Shown here: positions 26,621-38,739 of the stretch, piece by piece
How the letters are laid out: every line of letters starts with the position of its first letter
Numbering within the stretch: the first letter of the stretch is position 1
Assembly (NCBI GenBank): GCA_947500645.1
Contig: CANMSD010000001.1
Coordinates: 372,001-436,000 of the forward strand
Direction of reading: 5' to 3'
Length of the DNA stretch: 64,000 bases
Source: an uncultured Erythrobacter sp.
GTDB taxonomy: Bacteria; Pseudomonadota; Alphaproteobacteria; Sphingomonadales; Sphingomonadaceae
Translations under genes and position numbers: made by a program
The notes under the pieces: generated by a model
The model's database searches: none
What the model was told of the DNA's origin: nothing
Seen by the model: only the letters and a program-made list of their open reading frames with translations

Positions 26621-28288
26621 ATGCTAACCCGACTTTCCATCCGCAATATCGTTTTGATCGAGGCGCTCGATCTCGATTTCACGCGCGGGCTTGGCGTGCT
26701 CACGGGTGAGACCGGCGCGGGTAAGTCGATCCTGCTCGATGCGCTGGGGTTGGTCCTGGGCGACCGCGCGGAAACCGCACTGGTCCGGGCCGGCGAAGCT
26801 AAAGCGAGTGTCACGGCTAGCTTTGAATTCGCAAACATGCCCGCTGGCATCGCGAGCGCGCTGGACGATGCCGATATCGAATTGGAGCCAGGCGAACCGC
26901 TGATCATTCGGCGACAGGTCAAGGCGGATGGAGGCAGCAAGGCGTTTGTCAACGATCAGCCGGTCGGCGTGGCGCTGCTGCGCGAACTCGCATCCTCACT
27001 TGTGGAACTTCACGGTCAGCATGATGATCGCGGGCTGGTGAACCCGCGCGGACATCGCGCTTTGCTGGATCGCTATGCGGGCACAGATATTGCCGGGCTG
27101 GAGCGGGCATGGAACGCGTGGGCGAAGGCCGAGGCGCAGCTGAGCGAAGCGCGCGAAGACGTGGAGCAGGCGGCGGCGGATCAGGAATTGCTGCTGGCGC
27201 ATCTGGCCGAACTGACCACGCTGGAGCCGCAGGCTGGCGAGGAGGTGCGCCTCGCCGAAACGCGGGCGATGATGCAGAAGGGCGAGAAGCTCGCTGGCGA
27301 TCTCGAAGAGCTGCGTCACATTTGGGAAGGATCGGATTCGCCGCTCGCCGCCTTGCGGGTGGCAGCGCGGCGGCTTGACCGGATTGGCGGCGAGCACGAA
27401 TTGCTGGCCGAGGCTCTGGCGGCGCTGGACCGCGCCGTGATCGAAGCGGGTGAAGCGGAGGATAAGCTCGAAGCGGCGGCGCAGGCATTGGTGCACGATC
27501 CGCAAGCCCTGGACACGGCGGAAACCCGGCTGTTCGAACTGCGAGCCATTGCGCGCAAGCATCGCTGCGAAGTGGACGACCTTCCCAAGGTCATGCGCGA
27601 TATGCGCGCGAAGCTGGACGCGATCGAAGGCGGCGAAGCGCAGCTGGATGCACTTGAGGTTGCAGCGAAGGAAGCGCGTGAGACTTATGTTGCCAAGGCA
27701 GAGAAGGTGCACGCCGCACGGCTGAAAGCGGCGAAAAAGCTCGACAAGGCGGTGGCGGCGGAGCTTGCTCCGCTGAAGCTGGATGCGGCGCGGTTCCTGA
27801 CTGCGGTCGGCAAGCTGCCCGAAGAAAAATGGGGCGCGAGCGGGATGGACAGCTCAGAATTCCTGATCGCTACCAATCCCGGTGCGGACTTTGCCCCGCT
27901 TAACAAGATCGCATCGGGCGGCGAGCTGTCACGCTTCATCCTCGCGCTAAAGGTGGCGCTGGCGGAACAGGGCGGGGCAGCTACCGTGATCTTCGACGAA
28001 ATCGATCGCGGGGTCGGCGGCGCCGTGGCGAGCGCGATTGGAGAGCGGCTCGCGCGCCTCGCAGCAGATGAAGGGCAATTGCTGGCTGTGACGCATAGCC
28101 CGCAAGTGGCTGCGCGTGGCGGCACGCATTACCTTATTGCCAAGGCTTCGAGCGGAACCGTGACCAAGACTAGCGTTGCCCTGCTTGACGAAAATGGACG
28201 CAAGGAGGAAATCGCACGGATGCTGTCTGGCGCTGAAGTGACCAACGAAGCCCGGGCGCAGGCGGATCGCTTGCTAGAGGGGGTATGA
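26621..28288 (+). CDS. recN: DNA repair protein RecN
   Basis: An SMC-like ATPase of about 555 residues acting in double-strand-break repair. Walker A is GETGAGKS near residue 32. A long coiled coil fills the middle. The signature SGGELSRF and Walker B VIFDEIDRGVGG come late. Start ATG 26621 yields the usual MLTRLSIRNIVLIEAL; the in-frame GTG at 26606 is not needed. It is followed closely by a tiny membrane protein and ligA. Confidence 0.96.
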   Translation: MLTRLSIRNIVLIEALDLDFTRGLGVLTGETGAGKSILLDALGLVLGDRAETALVRAGEAKASVTASFEFANMPAGIASALDDADIELEPGEPLIIRRQVKADGGSKAFVNDQPVGVALLRELASSLVELHGQHDDRGLVNPRGHRALLDRYAGTDIAGLERAWNAWAKAEAQLSEAREDVEQAAADQELLLAHLAELTTLEPQAGEEVRLAETRAMMQKGEKLAGDLEELRHIWEGSDSPLAALRVAARRLDRIGGEHELLAEALAALDRAVIEAGEAEDKLEAAAQALVHDPQALDTAETRLFELRAIARKHRCEVDDLPKVMRDMRAKLDAIEGGEAQLDALEVAAKEARETYVAKAEKVHAARLKAAKKLDKAVAAELAPLKLDAARFLTAVGKLPEEKWGASGMDSSEFLIATNPGADFAPLNKIASGGELSRFILALKVALAEQGGAATVIFDEIDRGVGGAVASAIGERLARLAADEGQLLAVTHSPQVAARGGTHYLIAKASSGTVTKTSVALLDENGRKEEIARMLSGAEVTNEARAQADRLLEGV

Positions 28289-28292
28289 TGCG

Positions 28293-28478
28293 ATGCCGGA
28301 TATCCTTTACGAACTGATCATGAGCTGGGTGTTTATTGGCACCGTCATTGCGGGACTTTTCATCATCTTGCTTGGATTTCGGCAGTCGAACATGGGGGCA
28401 AAATTGCTGCGCTTTGGTGTGGGAGCCGCGTTGCCGGTGGGAATGCTGTTGTTCCTCTGGATTGGCACCGAGGCGTAG
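28293..28478 (+). CDS. Small membrane protein between recN and ligA
   Basis: A 61-residue protein with two hydrophobic segments (about residues 9-27 and 40-58) and a basic loop LLGFRQSNMGAKLLRFG. The start lies five bases after the recN stop and the end lies four bases before ligA, so it is in the operon. No family recognised. Codon phase and the tight fit argue for a real gene. Confidence 0.6.
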   Translation: MPDILYELIMSWVFIGTVIAGLFIILLGFRQSNMGAKLLRFGVGAALPVGMLLFLWIGTEA

Positions 28479-31725
<3,247 letters not shown>

Positions 31726-31726
<1 letters not shown>

Positions 31727-32220
31727 TGCTTACCGAACTTCACCCACAAGCCGCGCGCATCGCTGATTTTTTGCGGGAGCGGGGAGAGAAGATTGCGGTT
31801 GCCGATGGTGCAACCGGCGGATTGATCGCTGCAAGCTTGCTCACGGTTCCCGGTGCACTCAAATTCTTTGTCGGCGGCGGGGTGGTCTATTCCTTCAGGG
31901 CTCGCGACGTATTGTTTGACCTTCCTGCGGATGGCTACAACGACATGCGCTCCGCGACCGAGGAATATGCTCTGCTGCAAGCACGCGCGATCCGTGACAA
32001 TCTCGGCGCACAATGGGGCATTGCCGAAAGCGGCTCGGCCGGATCGAGCAAACATCCCATGGGCGTCGTTTCCGGGCGCAGTGTCGCGGCGGTCGTCGGC
32101 CCGGATTTCGAGCGGACATCGGTGGTCGAAACCGGCAGCGATATGCGGATCGAGAACATGGAGCGCTTTACCCGCAATGCCCTCGATCTGCTTGAACAGG
32201 CGCTCGCCGATACGGTCTGA
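31726..32220 (+). CDS. CinA C-terminal domain protein with altered catalytic motif
   Basis: A 164-residue protein aligned with PncC/CinA deamidases, which hydrolyse nicotinamide mononucleotide in NAD salvage. The canonical AESCTGG reads ADGATGG, and the downstream YSNxxK region reads YSFRAR, so both residues normally used in catalysis are replaced. The later GSAGSSKHPMG still fits the family. It overlaps the membrane hydroxylase gene. It may be inactive or have changed activity. Confidence 0.75.
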
Positions 32221-32892
32221 TCAGTCGTTCGGCATGATGTAGACTTCGCGCACTGCCGCGGTTCTGGGCTGTTCGATCGCGAACATCACGGCATTGGCGA
32301 CATCTTCAGGCTGAATCTTGTCTGGCTTTGGCTCGTCGAAGAACGGCGTGTTGACCATGCCCGGTGCGACGACCGTGCAGCGGCCGCCCCATTCACGCAT
32401 TTCTTCGGCCAGATTTTCGGCAAAGCCATGCACAAACCATTTGGTGGCGGAATAGACCGAGCCCTTGAAATGGCCGCGTCCGGCCTTCGATCCGGTCACG
32501 ACAAAGTGCCCCTTGGTCTTCTTTAGTTCGGGGATCGCCTCATGCGCGGCGTAGAGCACGGCAAGAATGTTGATGTGGATCATGTCGTGCCATTCGTCCG
32601 GATCGCCGTTCTCGATACCCGGCTTGTTCGCGCCTGTACCAGCATTGGCGTAGAGGGCATCGAGCCCGCCGAAATGTTCCGCGGTCTGCGCGATGGCCTG
32701 CGCAATCTCTTCGCGCTTTGTCGCATCGCAGGCGATGGCCAGTGCCCTATCGCCGATTTCGTCTGCAATCGCATCCAGCTTGTCGCCAGAGCGCGCAACC
32801 AGGGCGACATTCCAGCCTGCCTTCGCAGCGGCGAAAGCGGTGGCTTTGCCAATTCCGGTCGATGCTCCGGTAATGAGTAGCGTCTTGGTCAT
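32221..32892 (-). CDS. Short-chain dehydrogenase/reductase
   Basis: A 223-residue classical SDR: TGASTGIG at about residue 7, NAGTGANKP, VTGSKAGRG, and the catalytic YSATKWFVHG. It resembles NADP-dependent serine or 3-hydroxy acid dehydrogenases, but the substrate cannot be assigned. Start ATG 32892 is preceded by GAGGAA; the open frame extends to 32931 without a better site. It is convergent with the CinA-like gene. Confidence 0.85.
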   Translation of the reverse strand: MTKTLLITGASTGIGKATAFAAAKAGWNVALVARSGDKLDAIADEIGDRALAIACDATKREEIAQAIAQTAEHFGGLDALYANAGTGANKPGIENGDPDEWHDMIHINILAVLYAAHEAIPELKKTKGHFVVTGSKAGRGHFKGSVYSATKWFVHGFAENLAEEMREWGGRCTVVAPGMVNTPFFDEPKPDKIQPEDVANAVMFAIEQPRTAAVREVYIMPND

Positions 32893-33068
32893 GTCGAATT
32901 CCTCGGGGAAAGAAGTGTCTGCTCCACCCAATGTCTTCGACGGACGCGAGTTCCGACCGAGCGGCTAGAAACAGATATTTTTGCGACACCCTGTCGAATC
33001 CATCTTGTCAGATGCGTCTTCAGGTCAGAGCCTCGCCAATTCCGGCGCGGCCGCATAGGAGAACCGAG

Positions 33069-33425
33069 ATGCAATACATGCTGCTGATCAATGAGGATGA
33101 GAGCATTTACGAGGGCGAAGAGGGGGCCAAGCGAATGGAAGCTACGTTGGCCGGCCACATGGCATTGGCTCAGGCGTGGACTGAGAAGGGTATCAGCTTT
33201 TCCGGCGAGCGGCTGAAGCCGGGCAATACGGCCACCACCATCAAGTGGGATGGCGGCAATCACGCTCTCCACGATGGTCCATTTGCCGAAACGCATGAAG
33301 AGCTGGGCGGCTTCTACATCATCGATGTCGACACACTCGATGAAGCCATCGAATGGGCGAAACAGATCCCTGTGCCCGGCAAGGGCGCAGTCGAAGTTCG
33401 CCCCGTCTGGCCCATGGAAGGGTGA
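33069..33425 (+). CDS. YCII/DGPF-domain protein
   Basis: A 118-residue protein beginning MQYMLLINEDE, with HALHDGPFAETHEELGGFYI, the DGPF signature. Its function is unknown, though such proteins are typical partners of ECF42-type sigma factors. Start ATG 33069 has AGGAG upstream. Its TGA stop overlaps the GTG start of the sigma factor (GTGA, 33422-33425), implying translational coupling. Confidence 0.88.
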   Translation: MQYMLLINEDESIYEGEEGAKRMEATLAGHMALAQAWTEKGISFSGERLKPGNTATTIKWDGGNHALHDGPFAETHEELGGFYIIDVDTLDEAIEWAKQIPVPGKGAVEVRPVWPMEG

Positions 33426-34618
33426 GACCAGGCGACGCGATAGCGCGCGCGCGGCCACGGGTGATTGCTGCCCTGGCCGCGCAGCTTCGCGATCTTGAAT
33501 TGTGCGAAGACGCCTTTGCCGAGGCGGCGGAAAGCTATCTTGCGAAGAGCGTGACTGCCGAACGGCCGGAAGCGTGGCTGTTCACCGCGGCCAAGCGCAA
33601 GGCGCTGGATGCGATGCGGCGTAATTCTGCTCAGGCGAAAATCGCACAGGATGCTGCATTGGTGAGCGACATGGCTGACATCATCAAACTGCCCGAAGCT
33701 ATTCCGGATGAGCGTTTGCGGTTGATCTTCATCTGCTGCCATCCGGCGATTGCTCTGGAGGCGCGTACCGCGCTTGCGCTGAAGGTGATTTGCGGCCTGC
33801 CGGTGGCAGAGATTGCGCGAGTTTTCGTCACCAGCGAACCGGCCATGTTTCAGCGGATCACGCGGGCCAAGTCCAAGATCAAACAGGCGGGTATTGCGTT
33901 TGAATTGCCGCATCGGCGGCTTTGGGCGGAGCGGCTCGAAGCTGTCCTGCTGACGCTGGAGCTGGCCTATACAGTTGCCTATCAGGACGCCGCCGCTGAG
34001 CGCGACAATGGTTTGTCGCAAGAGGTCGAGCGACTGGCGACAATGCTGGTGGAGCTTTTGCCGCATGAACCGGAAGCGCTGGGGTTAGCGGCGATGGTCG
34101 TTCTTGCCCGTTCGCGCGAGGATGCGCGGGTCGACGGGGAGGGCACGATGGTGCCTCTGTCTGAACAGGACACGGCGCTTTGGGATATGCGAGCGATCGA
34201 GAGGGCGCGCGCCTGGCTGGATCAGGCGGCGTTTTTGGGCGCGAGCGGACCGTATCAGGTCATGGCGGCGATCCAGCTGACCCATGCACGGCGCGCCTAT
34301 GACGGATCGGCCGATTGGGGCGCGATTGTGCGGCTCTATGACGCGCTGATGGCGATGCGACCCGGGCCGGTCATCGCGCTCAATCGCGCTATGGCTCTTG
34401 CGAAAACGAGCGGTGCGGAGGCGGGTTTTGCTGCGCTGGAAAAGGTGGATGCGGATCGGCTCGAGAACCTACGTCCCTATCACGCGGCAAGGGCGCGATT
34501 GCTGGCCGAGTTGGGGCGTGCCGATGAAGCTCGCGGTGCTTATGAGGCGGCGCTTTCGCTCGACCCGCCAAGTGCGGAGCGGTTGTTTCTGGAGCGGCGG
34601 TTGGCCGAACTCACCTGA
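33422..34618 (+). CDS. ECF sigma factor of the ECF42 type (DUF6596 tail)
   Basis: A 398-residue protein, twice a normal ECF sigma. Region 2 (LELCEDAFAEAAESYLAK, then ERPEAWLFTAAKRKALDAMR) and region 4 (LALKVICGLPVAEIARVF) are followed by a long helical C-terminus with TPR-like repeats (ALNRAMALAKTSGAEAGF). This layout, with a DGPF protein next to it and no anti-sigma factor, is the known ECF42 arrangement, where the C-terminal extension is thought to control activity. Start is GTG 33422; target genes are unknown. Confidence 0.88.
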   Translation: MRPGDAIARARPRVIAALAAQLRDLELCEDAFAEAAESYLAKSVTAERPEAWLFTAAKRKALDAMRRNSAQAKIAQDAALVSDMADIIKLPEAIPDERLRLIFICCHPAIALEARTALALKVICGLPVAEIARVFVTSEPAMFQRITRAKSKIKQAGIAFELPHRRLWAERLEAVLLTLELAYTVAYQDAAAERDNGLSQEVERLATMLVELLPHEPEALGLAAMVVLARSREDARVDGEGTMVPLSEQDTALWDMRAIERARAWLDQAAFLGASGPYQVMAAIQLTHARRAYDGSADWGAIVRLYDALMAMRPGPVIALNRAMALAKTSGAEAGFAALEKVDADRLENLRPYHAARARLLAELGRADEARGAYEAALSLDPPSAERLFLERRLAELT

Positions 34619-34624
34619 CCGCCA

Positions 34625-35338
34625 TCAGCGCGCACCCAATTCGGTGCGATAGGGCGGCAACCATTTCATCACCCCTCCTGAAAAGGGCGTCCACCAGCCG
34701 GTGCGGATATTGGCGTCGGCCAGCCTGTCGCTGGTCCATTGGTTGCAGGTGCTGAAGACGGTGTAGCTGCGCGAGGATTGGTAGTAGGCGTCGTCATCGT
34801 AAGACCCGAATTCGAACTCGCGGTACCCCTGATTGTCGAGCGGGGGTAGATCGCCTTCAATGGCTTCGACAAGGGTCGCATATTGCTCCGCTGTGATCTC
34901 CATTTCGCGTCGGTCGCGATCGAGGGCCGGGTTTACGTAGTTGCTGACCCGGATCAATCCATCGCCGCCGAATAGGGTGACGCGTGCGGCGGTGCCCACT
35001 CTCAGGTCACTGAGGGTCGGTGTGTTTAGGAAGACTTCGCGTTCGCCAAAACCGATCGTCACGTGAGTGGGGGCAAATCCGCCGACCCATTCATTGGCGC
35101 TGGGGAAGGTCTCGCGCCAGTCTTTCTGGGCATTCGTGATCGGCAGGACGAGCTGCGTGTGCATGCCGTTGGTCTCGACCATGATGGTGACTGGATCGAT
35201 GATGGGTCCGCTGTTTTGCTCACCGCGCGGGATCGAAGAGCCGAGCCAAGCCGTGAGCAGGAAAATCACCAGCAGCGCAAGGATCGTACCGAGCGCATAG
35301 AGGCCCCAACGGCCTGCTTTGCGCGCTGCGGCTTTCAT
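34625..35338 (-). CDS. DUF2459 (TIGR02117-type) membrane-anchored protein
   Basis: A 237-residue protein with one N-terminal transmembrane segment (about residues 13-32), then a periplasmic domain with VETNGMHTQLVLP, FAPTHVTIGFGEREVF and CNQWTSDRLADANI. This pattern matches DUF2459, first noted near urease genes; function unknown. Conserved His and Cys hint at an NlpC-like or peptidase-like fold, but that is speculation. It overlaps prmA by four bases (35335-35338) on the same strand. Confidence 0.75.
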   Translation of the reverse strand: MKAAARKAGRWGLYALGTILALLVIFLLTAWLGSSIPRGEQNSGPIIDPVTIMVETNGMHTQLVLPITNAQKDWRETFPSANEWVGGFAPTHVTIGFGEREVFLNTPTLSDLRVGTAARVTLFGGDGLIRVSNYVNPALDRDRREMEITAEQYATLVEAIEGDLPPLDNQGYREFEFGSYDDDAYYQSSRSYTVFSTCNQWTSDRLADANIRTGWWTPFSGGVMKWLPPYRTELGAR

Positions 35339-36240
35339 CGCGCGGCCCTGCGTCTAAGCCAAAGGATAGACCAATCCCCGCGCACCAGCCGTGCGGTCAA
35401 GCGAAAGCCCGCCTTGCGATAGGCGCGCCGCACATTGGGCTCTTGCTCGGTTAAAAGTCCGGCGAGCAGCACACTACCTCCCGGCGCGACCGATGCGGCG
35501 AAATCGGGGGCCAGTTCGACAAGCGGCCCGGCCAGGATGTTGGCGATCAGCAGATCATAGGGTGCGCGCATCTGTAGTAAGGGATCGTCCATCCCGTCGG
35601 CGATCACCATCGCCATCGCGCCTTTCTGCGGGCCGAGCGCGATGGTGTTGAGCGCGGCATTCTCTTCCACGACCTGCGCGCAAACCGGATCGATGTCGGA
35701 TGCGGTTGCGCGAGCAGCGGGCCATAGATGCAGCGCGGCGAAGCCGAGCAGGCCGGTGCCGGTGCCGATATCGGCGATATCGCGCACCACCATGCCGGTG
35801 CGCTTCATACGGGCGAGCATTTCGAGGCATCCCGCGGTGGTTTCATGCTGCCCGGTGCCGAAGGCTTGCGCGGCGGGGATTGCGAAGTTCACCGCATCCG
35901 GCTCGGGCGGGAATTCGGGGGTGTGGACGTAGAACGGGCCAGCGCGGATCGGCTCAACACCCTGTTGGCTCAGCGCGAGCCAATCCACATCGGGGAGTTT
36001 CTCGACACTGATCTTGGGCGCTTTCCCGGTGAACAGATCAGCCAGCGCGCGCTTCTGCGCGGTCGCGGGTTTGCGGGGAAACCACCCCTCGAGCACCCAG
36101 TCTTGCGGGCGAGCCTCGGCAATCTCGCGGCCCGAGATGACAAGGTCGAAATCCCATTCCTCGATCTCGTCATGCGCGAGCAGAGCGGCCTGCACCTCTG
36201 GCTTTGGCGCGAAAGCGGTGAGTTTCCAGCCGGAGGTCAT
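35335..36240 (-). CDS. prmA: Ribosomal protein L11 methyltransferase
   Basis: A 301-residue SAM-dependent methyltransferase that trimethylates ribosomal protein L11. It shows FGTGQHETTAGCLEML, the SAM loop DIGTGTGLLGFAAL, and LLIANILAGPLVELA (the NILA motif). The start overlaps the stop of the metallo-beta-lactamase gene and the stop overlaps the DUF2459 gene, so all lie in one minus-strand operon. Confidence 0.92.
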   Translation of the reverse strand: MTSGWKLTAFAPKPEVQAALLAHDEIEEWDFDLVISGREIAEARPQDWVLEGWFPRKPATAQKRALADLFTGKAPKISVEKLPDVDWLALSQQGVEPIRAGPFYVHTPEFPPEPDAVNFAIPAAQAFGTGQHETTAGCLEMLARMKRTGMVVRDIADIGTGTGLLGFAALHLWPAARATASDIDPVCAQVVEENAALNTIALGPQKGAMAMVIADGMDDPLLQMRAPYDLLIANILAGPLVELAPDFAASVAPGGSVLLAGLLTEQEPNVRRAYRKAGFRLTARLVRGDWSILWLRRRAAR

Positions 36241-37145
36241 TCGTTGGCTGCTTCTTCCGCAAGCCGTTTGTCGAGGCGCTCTTCCACGCGGTCGGCATAC
36301 TCGACGCAGCTCATGCCTCCTTCCAGCGTGCCGCTTGCCGCACGTTTGAGCATCTGGCTAGCCGAGGGGTGCGGCGTGAGGAGGATATCGCATTGAACTT
36401 CGCGAAGGCGCTGCAGACCCTCCCTGTATTCGGCGACATATTCGGGGTTGTCCGAGAACTTGTAGTCGTCGCGGCTTATCGGCGACAGACTGTCCGCATA
36501 GACAATCGACTTGCAATCGGCATCCTCGCAGCTTTCCCACTGCCAGCTGAACGCTCCGGGCGAATGGCCGGGCGTCCTGATCGCTTTCACCTGCACCGAT
36601 CCAGATTGTACGGTGTCGCCATTCCGCAAGATGCGACCGACTTTCACGGAGGTCATTGGATCATGCATGCCATATTGCGGATCCTCGGGATGGCTTAGCC
36701 CGCTGGCCAGCACCGCTGCGGATTGTGTCGATGCGACCACCTCCGCGTCGGTGGCTTTCGCTATGATCGCATGACCGCCGACATGGTCGAAATGTTCGTG
36801 GCTGTGTAGCAGCAGGTCGATGCTTCCGGGGTCGAGTGCTAACTCGCCGATATTGGCAAGCACGACTTCTGCACCTGCTTCGGTGCCGCTGTCGATCAGT
36901 ACATGATTGTCAGTGCCGACTATCAGGATCGCGGATATGCCGCAGGTTCCGACATAGAAGGTATTGCCGTGGACGTTGAAAGGCGATGTCGGTTTGTCCC
37001 AATCGTCCCATGGCTCGCAGGCTTCGGCAAAGGCACGTTGCTCGGCCATGACCTCAGTCACCTCGACGCTCGTTTCGTTGGCGACTGACGGTGCGCAAGC
37101 GCACAGCAACAACGAAAGCGCACCCAAGAATATTCTACCGAACAT
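36237..37145 (-). CDS. Subclass B3 metallo-beta-lactamase, predicted lipoprotein
   Basis: About 302 residues. The N-terminus is a signal sequence with a lipobox-like LLLCAC. The zinc motif HEHFDH lies at residues 116-121, a third histidine in TPGHSPGAF, and a fourth in LLTPHPSAS; YADSLSPISRDDYKF is typical of B3 enzymes such as those reported from Erythrobacter-type bacteria. B3 enzymes hydrolyse penicillins, cephalosporins and carbapenems; actual activity is not shown. Start ATG 37145 has GGAGC eight bases upstream. It overlaps the upstream SDR by 11 bases and prmA by four. Confidence 0.85.
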   Translation of the reverse strand: MFGRIFLGALSLLLCACAPSVANETSVEVTEVMAEQRAFAEACEPWDDWDKPTSPFNVHGNTFYVGTCGISAILIVGTDNHVLIDSGTEAGAEVVLANIGELALDPGSIDLLLHSHEHFDHVGGHAIIAKATDAEVVASTQSAAVLASGLSHPEDPQYGMHDPMTSVKVGRILRNGDTVQSGSVQVKAIRTPGHSPGAFSWQWESCEDADCKSIVYADSLSPISRDDYKFSDNPEYVAEYREGLQRLREVQCDILLTPHPSASQMLKRAASGTLEGGMSCVEYADRVEERLDKRLAEEAANE

Positions 37146-37842
37146 AGCTTGCTCCATTGGCATCGATCACCGCTCCCGTCATGCTGGCCGGTGCGTCCAA
37201 TGCGCAGAACGTGATGATCCGTGCGATCTCTTCCGGCTCGGCGACTTTGCCCAAGGGAATGTCCTTGAGCAGTCCGTCACCACCACGGCTTTCGAGATAG
37301 TCACCCGCCATCGCAGTATCGGTAAAGCCTGGAGCTATCGCAAAGCTGAATATGCCTTCGTTCGCGTAGGCGCGCGCGATCGTCTTGTGCATGGCGAGCA
37401 TGCCGCCTTTGGCCGCGGCGTAGTGCCAATGGGCGGGGCTATCGCCGCGATGTCCTGCGCGGCTTGCGACATGAATGATCCGTCCGCCAGCACCGCGTTG
37501 CTGCCAATGCCGCACGGCAAAACGGCTCAATTGTGCTGCGGCGGTCAGGTTGATGCGCAAAGTGTCTTCCCAGCTATCGAGCCACGCAATGTCGGACGAA
37601 TCGAGCGGGTTCGCCTCGAACAGTCCGGCGTTGTTGACGAGCACGTCGATTTCGCCGCCCGCTTGGTCCAGCGCCGCATCCCACAGAGCCTGCGCCGCTC
37701 CAGGATCGGTGAAGTCCGCACCGATTGCACTTTCACTCGCGCGGGTCGCATGGCCGACCACTTTCGCGCCGCGCGCTGTCAGCTCGCTGAGAGCGGCAGC
37801 TCCGATCCCGCGGCTCGATCCCGTTAAGAGAATGTGTTTCAT
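37135..37842 (-). CDS. Short-chain dehydrogenase/reductase
   Basis: A 235-residue classical SDR with TGSSRGIG, NNAGLFEAN, VASRAGHRG and YAAAKGGML, ending in a Gly-rich segment (TGAVIDANGASY). This is the 3-oxoacyl-ACP-reductase-like type; substrate unknown. Start ATG 37842 replaces a longer open frame to 37896. It is the first gene of the minus-strand run SDR, B3 lactamase, prmA, DUF2459. Confidence 0.82.
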   Translation of the reverse strand: MKHILLTGSSRGIGAAALSELTARGAKVVGHATRASESAIGADFTDPGAAQALWDAALDQAGGEIDVLVNNAGLFEANPLDSSDIAWLDSWEDTLRINLTAAAQLSRFAVRHWQQRGAGGRIIHVASRAGHRGDSPAHWHYAAAKGGMLAMHKTIARAYANEGIFSFAIAPGFTDTAMAGDYLESRGGDGLLKDIPLGKVAEPEEIARIITFCALDAPASMTGAVIDANGASYVR

Positions 37843-37896
37843 GCAACGCTGTATTCCCAACTTTGCATGGGGAGTCGAGCGCTCACCGCTTGTCAC

Positions 37897-37911
37897 ACGC
37901 GTTTGGCGCGT
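37897..37911. promoter_or_regulatory. Dyad in the divergent SDR/sdhC promoter region
   Basis: ACGCG (37897-37901) and CGCGT (37907-37911) flank TTTGG. It lies in the 119-bp divergent gap, 50 bp upstream of sdhC. Operator or promoter element by position only. Confidence 0.3.
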
Positions 37912-37924
37912 TAAGTGGGACAGA

Positions 37925-37936
37925 CCGAATATTCGG
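37925..37936. promoter_or_regulatory. Perfect 12-bp palindrome upstream of sdhC
   Basis: CCGAATATTCGG is a perfect palindrome ending 25 bases before the sdhC ATG. Its position suits an operator controlling sdhCDA, the divergent SDR-lactamase run, or both; the binding protein is unknown. Confidence 0.4.
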
Positions 37937-37961
37937 ACGAATAACTGGGATTAGAGTTTTC

Positions 37962-38342
37962 ATGGCGAACAGACCGCTTTCCCCCCATTTGCAGATATGG
38001 CGGTGGGGGCCGCACATGCTGGTATCGATCTTGCACCGCGCCTCGGGCGATGGCTTGGCGATTGTCGGGCTTGGGGTGCTGATCTGGTGGCTGGGTGCGC
38101 TGGCGAGCGGACCGGAAGCGTACACGGCGTTTCAGAACGTCGCGACTTCGCCATTCGGCTATGTCGTTCTGGTCGGTCTGACCTGGGCGTTCTTCACGCA
38201 TATGATGAGCGGCCTTCGCCATTTCGTGCTGGATATCGGCGCGGGCTATGAACTCAATGCCAATCGCATGTGGTCGATCGCTTCGCCGATCATCGCCATC
38301 CTCCTCACTGCGGCCTTCTGGGCCTTCATGTTGAACAAATGA
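37962..38342 (+). CDS. sdhC: Succinate dehydrogenase cytochrome b556 subunit
   Basis: A 126-residue membrane subunit of complex II that helps bind heme b and ubiquinone. MANRPLSPHLQIWRWGPHML and SILHRASGDGL match the SdhC signature, followed by three transmembrane helices and a conserved GLRHFVLDIG. Start ATG 37962 gives the standard SdhC N-terminus; the open frame runs further upstream without support. Confidence 0.94.
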   Translation: MANRPLSPHLQIWRWGPHMLVSILHRASGDGLAIVGLGVLIWWLGALASGPEAYTAFQNVATSPFGYVVLVGLTWAFFTHMMSGLRHFVLDIGAGYELNANRMWSIASPIIAILLTAAFWAFMLNK

Positions 38343-38352
38343 GGGGCTGAGC

Positions 38353-38739
38353 ATGGGCAACGGAACTTCAATCGGTAAAGTGCGCGGGCTCGGCTCTGCG
38401 CATGAAGGCGCGCATCACTGGCTGCTCCAGCGCTTCACCGCGGTCGGCAATGTCGTGCTGACGGTGTGGCTTGTGGCCAGCATCATGCTGCTGCCTGATT
38501 TGGGCTATGCGACCGTATCGAGCTGGCTTGCGCAGCCGATCCCGGCGACGGCAATGATCCTGCTCGTGATCTGCACGTTCTGGCACGCACGGCTCGGCCT
38601 ACAAGTGCTGATCGAGGACTATGTCGACAACAGCGGCACCAAATTCGGCCTGATCGCCGCACTCAACCTTGCAGTAATTGGCGGCGGTGCCTTCGCTATC
38701 TTCAGCGTCGCGCGACTTGCCTTTGGAGGAGCCGCCTGA
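38353..38739 (+). CDS. sdhD: Succinate dehydrogenase hydrophobic membrane anchor
   Basis: A 128-residue protein with three hydrophobic helices. [18 protein letters not shown] and [16 protein letters not shown] are typical of SdhD; the histidine of the last motif is the likely heme ligand. It lies 10 bases after sdhC and overlaps sdhA by one base. Confidence 0.92.
   Translation: MGNGTSIGKVRGLGSAHEGAHHWLLQRFTAVGNVVLTVWLVASIMLLPDLGYATVSSWLAQPIPATAMILLVICTFWHARLGLQVLIEDYVDNSGTKFGLIAALNLAVIGGGAFAIFSVARLAFGGAA

Noticed and set aside
37843..37961. BlaI-type operator controlling the B3 lactamase run
   Set aside because: No TTAC-N4-GTAA dyad is present here; the palindromes in this gap are of a different type.
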